From: Armigeres subalbatus
Lineage: Eukaryota > Arthropoda > Insecta > Diptera > Culicidae
DNA: 64,000 nucleotides
Reading direction: 5' to 3'
Assembly: GCF_024139115.2 (NCBI RefSeq)
Contig: NC_085141.1
Coordinates: forward strand, 225,790,307 to 225,854,306
Shown: positions 60,457-64,000 of the stretch, piece by piece
Layout of the letters: each line of letters begins with the position of its first letter
Position numbering within the stretch: position 1 is the stretch's first letter
Notes under the pieces: generated by a model
The model's database searches: none
Seen by the model: the letters and a program-made list of their open reading frames with translations, nothing else
Told to the model about the DNA's origin: nothing
Program-made: the position numbers and the translations under genes

Positions 60457-61323
60457 TTCCATCTATTGAAATCTCATCTCACAACTAAAATTTAAAAGAA
60501 AAGTTCAACCCCGTACTGACCTTACCGTTTTTAATTAAATTGTTTTTAGAATTTTTAAGAAGAATTTAAAAAACTTCTTTGTATGCTTTCCCGTGGAGAT
60601 TTTATCGATTATCATGTTTCTGCTTCTTCTTCTTCTGCAACATCAATGCGCCAATAAATCGACAGAACAAACCTCACTCATTTTGGGTCGGATCTGGTGC
60701 GGTTCGCAATATAACCTGAACGAATAACCGAACGGTTCGACCCAGCAATAATCGAAAACGACTTAAGTGTATTTTAGTTTCATGACAGCAATGTGCATTT
60801 TTGTTGTAATACAGTTAGGTTAGTTAGTAATAATGCCTATATTAGTTTTAGAATCATCATAAGGATTATAAACAATCTGTTAATGTACACCATAAATAAA
60901 CAATAAACAACAACAGAAAAATGTGTAGAAACAGATACTCCTAGTTGTGGAAAAAGCACTTTTTCAGCAACACGTTTAGAACAAAATTTTCAAATGGGAA
61001 AAATAAAAAAACATTAGAATGTTGAATGTTAATCACTGCCAACGAACGTGTAGTTTTTGGAATAAATTTTATATAAAATCGATGGAAAGCCAAGAATTCA
61101 GCTTTACAAATTGCTAACTAGACCAATTATATGTTATGAAAAAAATATTAATCTACCATCTTTACCATCCAGTTTTAATTCTTATCATAATATTGCATTG
61201 CTTTGTTTGAACAATAATTCACGAAGGATCGTTTCACTAATTATGTTTAATTTAAGGATGTTGATATACTTTGTGAAATCCCTTTGGCAGAACTTCCTAT
61301 GCTTTCAACATATATTAGTTAAT
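60457..61323. other. Unassigned AT-rich stretch
   Basis: No supported gene. A TTCTTCTTCTTCTGC run near 60621 could be a SINE tail remnant. Confidence 0.4.
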
Positions 61324-61522
61324 ACTATAGATAGTAGAATCTGTAGATGTGCGAAAGCATGGCTGAGTCGCTTTTTTGACCGTGCACACGCGCATATGAC
61401 GTCACAGCCCTTAACATTTCCATTGAAATCGTGACGTCATCCTCGTTTGGAGACACGTTTAACACTTCGTTTGGAGACAGAGGATTTATCTTCGCTCATC
61501 TATATATTCCACTATCTATAGT
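61324..61522. mobile_element. 199-bp MITE with two perfect CRE palindromes
   Basis: Terminal inverted repeats ACTATAGATAGTAGAATCTG and, in reverse at the right end, ACTATAGATAGTGGAATATA continue into TAGATGWGCGAA. Inside are two TGACGTCA palindromes (61397-61404 and 61432-61439) and a direct repeat CGTTTGGAGACA. Confidence 0.6.
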
Positions 61523-61660
61523 TACAGTGACGGGAAATGTCTTATCGATGTCATGGGACTAATTTGCTAATAACTTTTTTACAAGTCATTTAAAATAATG
61601 TTTTCCACGTTAACTACAGGGCTACATCTCAAAGGACCCGAAAACTTTTTCTAACAGGTA

Positions 61661-61905
61661 ATTTCTCTAAATATGATATTGGCTGCGTGCGAGCCGAATT
61701 AGTGTCAAATGACATTAATGTCATGACCAGCGATGGAAATCGGACGAACATGATCCGATTCGACGTTTATCCTAAACTGTACAGATCGCGATCTGTACAA
61801 TTTACGAACAACATCGAATTCCCATTTTTCACGATTGAGTGTTATTACCTTGGACACTCGCACATAACAAAATATTGCAAGATTGAGTCTTGCTCTGAGA
61901 AATGA
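61661..61905 (+). CDS. Unrecognised exon-like ORF with several Cys residues
   Basis: A ttttctaacag tract is followed by 80 open codons (from NFSKYDIGCVRAEL to IESCSEK) ending in TGA at 61903-61905. The sequence has balanced composition and five cysteines, so it may be part of a secreted protein or a transposon remnant. There is no family match that I can name and no promoter. Its plus orientation is opposite to tuberin. Confidence 0.25.
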
Positions 61906-62418
61906 GTTACTCTAGCCGTTCTACCTACGAACGAATCGTGACAACGTGACAACTATTTGCCCCTAGAGCGTGAGTGTCTTTCTGTTTTCTTTGCATGACT
62001 ACACGCGGGACGTTGAGCGCGCTTGCTTAATTATGTGCACTGTACATTGAAGCCCCTCAACTAATTATTTAACATTATGTGTACTTTGTTCCCATTTTAT
62101 TTCTTATTGCAGCGAAATTTCCTGTAGTTTCGAAAACTTCGATAGTTAGATACTTTTTAAAATCTTCAAACTATTGACGTGGGAAGAAGCAATGTCTTTA
62201 AAATTTGAAAGCAAAATTCTTCCTGAGTAGCTTTCAATTTAAGTGCAAACTAGGTGCGATGCTAATTGGGATTTGGGATTTTTTTTAGCTAACAGCATGA
62301 AAAAGCAAAAAGGACACAAATGATGCCGAAATTGTTCTTTTGCGAATGCCATTATTAATATACGAGCATGTTATTGGAAAAAATATCCTATAAGTCCGTA
62401 ATATACTTCTGTTTCCAG

Positions 62419-62634
62419 CAAGTATTACCAGTAAGCCGTCGTTGTTCGGCTCTCATGAAACCCTGTCTAGTATTCGCAGACGATGGACTTTTCAAGCGGT
62501 CTCAATTTGTTGAACAGAATTCTGGACATAATTTTGTACGCCGAATTAAGAAGGGTTATTCCTCGGTAATTGGCGCACATCAGTCTGTGCCCTGTCTTAA
62601 AGAGAGATTGTATAGCAACCTTCAAAATCAGTAA
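62419..62634 (+). CDS. Unrecognised exon-like ORF
   Basis: After the acceptor-like CTGTTTCCAG the plus strand is open for 71 codons, from QVLPVSRRCSALMKP through CLVFADDGLFKRSQF to KERLYSNLQNQ, then TAA. Codon composition looks more coding-like than the surroundings. It could be a terminal exon paired with 61661-61905. The family is unknown. Confidence 0.25.
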   Translation, partial: QVLPVSRRCSALMKPCLVFADDGLFKRSQFVEQNSGHNFVRRIKKGYSSVIGAHQSVPCLKERLYSNLQNQ

Positions 62635-62639
62635 AAACG

Positions 62640-63964
62640 TTAACAACGTAAAATCTGTGACCTTAATTTCTAAAACAATGTGAAATAATTTAATTCTTTC
62701 ACTTAAAGCAACAAGTTCGTTGATTTATTTCGGACGATACAAAAATTATTTTTAACTTTTGTACCTCTCTTTCGATTTTTTTACTCGAATTATCCGAGAA
62801 TTGTTTTCTGATAGATATGTTCTAGCAGATTTTTTTTCTCGTGTTTTTCAAATATTTTTACAATTTTTTTAAGGAAAAATAATGGTTTTGGCAGGTTTGG
62901 ACCTGTTATTATTAAAAATGGGTTATTAAGATCAAAAGGATAAGAGAGTTTTATAGCGTAATGAGCTCGAGCGGAATGGGCACTTCGTGTTCTTAATTTA
63001 CAATGCTTTGAAACTCAGATGTGAAAATGTACATTATGTGGAAGATTTTGATTTGGAAAATGTATATACACTTAACCAGCGTTTCAATGTTCGGTATTTT
63101 GTATGCCGAGTTTCAACTGGAAAATTTCTTTTTTACTAAAATTCCAGTTTGTCAGTAGACTAACAACGTTTGTCAGTAATAAATTCCCGAGTCTCGGTAA
63201 CAAATTCTGTTGATTATTTTGACTTTTATTTATTTTTGCTGAATGAATCATGAAATCCATAAAATGCTGAACGGCACAAAAAGTCGGTAGAAATTTATAC
63301 AGCGCCACCGGCAAAAAATTAAAATTTGCCGACCAGCCTTTTGAAAATACTAAACGCGGTTGTAGAGCTTTGCGCTCTTGTTTTGTTGCTTATGTCTTAC
63401 TCCTTGAGCTAAAAAAAAATTTGTAAATTGTTTCCGTCGTGCTGGTTGGACCTGCGTTTCCAAAAGTGAACTTTTTTGTGTTTTGCAAAACTCAGCCACA
63501 GATCGCATAGCTGTGTAAAACAAGTTGAAATGCATCGATGCCCTCTGCGTTTGCAAATTTTCAAAAGAAATTATCATGGAGTATAGCCAAAGCTTCCTGA
63601 GTTACCGTACTAAACATCTTTCATGTTATGCTGCATATCGTAAGTGATGATGAAATAAGTGAGAGATTTTCTTTTCATTCAATCGCTATCAATCAAAAAC
63701 TGTCAAAGTTTGTATTACTCTATACTTTCATTTTATGCAAATGAACATTGATTGAATATACCGTCCAGTCAGTAAAATAGGTTTCCAAAAAACAATTCCT
63801 CATTTATAAACTAACTCAGTTTTGTTCATATTTATTGGACTTTTTTGTTTATGCCGAACTCTCGGTAATGACAATTTTGCTTTTGAAATTACTGGGTGAT
63901 CCGTAGTCCAAAAACTCAATAAAATTAATACTGGTGCTGAAAATAATCATCTTTTTGCACATAG
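62640..63964. other. Unassigned AT-rich stretch
   Basis: No supported gene. TTCGGTATTTTGTATGCCGAG near 63090 and ATGCCGAACTCTCGGTAATG near 63852 are similar inverted motifs that may mark another small element. Confidence 0.35.
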
Positions 63965-64000
63965 AGGCGGCGGCGGCGCACAGGTCTAATTTATGGAGGA
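63965..64000. repeat. GGC run with GGCGCACAGGTCTA signature at the window edge
   Basis: The signature occupies 63975-63988, directly after GGC triplets. The element is cut by the end of the window. Confidence 0.5.

Overview
The window looks like nuclear DNA of an Aedes-type culicine mosquito. It is AT-rich, and long introns and intergenic DNA are packed with non-LTR retrotransposons (RTE and Jockey clades), tRNA-derived SINEs (one resembling Feilai), MITE-like inverted-repeat elements and degenerate arrays. The only conventional gene I can name is the 3' part of the tuberin gene (TSC2, gigas in flies) on the minus strand. Its exons are: a long exon at 54730-52430 with a Ser-rich linker and most of the Rap/Rheb-GAP domain; a 222-nt exon at 51313-51092; and a last exon at 36503-36258. 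The N-terminal exons must lie to the right of the window.

The dominant structure is a direct duplication. Bases 1-2228 repeat 51935-54066, and 2229-24900 repeat 27397-51700. Most differences are one- or two-base indels, with a few substitutions and a few larger blocks. The left copies (G' 1-2228, A 2229-24900) carry broken versions of everything intact or nearly intact on the right. The junction at 2228/2229 cuts through a coding exon, and the two copies of the last tuberin exon carry different, complementary frame errors. I read this as two haplotypes, or noisy long-read consensus, joined end to end by the assembler, rather than a second tuberin locus. A real tandem duplication is not excluded.

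Layout: 1-2228 broken tuberin exon copy; 2229-4060 degenerate TTCC/GGAA array; 4140-4492 MITE; 5281-5393 GCC-rich repeat; 6156-9560 RTE element 1; 10355-10597 last tuberin exon copy; 11869-14728 inverted-repeat element; 15337-21902 nested RTE/Jockey/MITE block; 23800-24226 SINE; 24320-24537 tuberin exon copy; 24901-27396 sequence present once. The same order then repeats from 27397 to 54066 in better condition. To the right, inside the upstream tuberin intron, lie a CCGCGTAAA repeat (55.98-56.27 kb), a decayed retrotransposon gag-like ORF1 (56.4-57.3 kb), a 2-kb ACTTCTC heptamer array, a 947-bp inverted-repeat element with internal tandem repeats, and a 199-bp MITE with two perfect CRE palindromes. 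The last 3 kb is mostly unassigned.

The intron between the last two tuberin exons is about 14.6 kb and holds a clear insertion history. An RTE element was hit by a 4.5-kb Jockey element (13-bp target-site duplication) and separately by a 418-bp hAT-like MITE (8-bp target-site duplication CGAACAAT). I found no CRISPR array, operon or other undescribed functional system. The best leads are the assembly structure, the nested insertions and a few unassigned exon-like ORFs.
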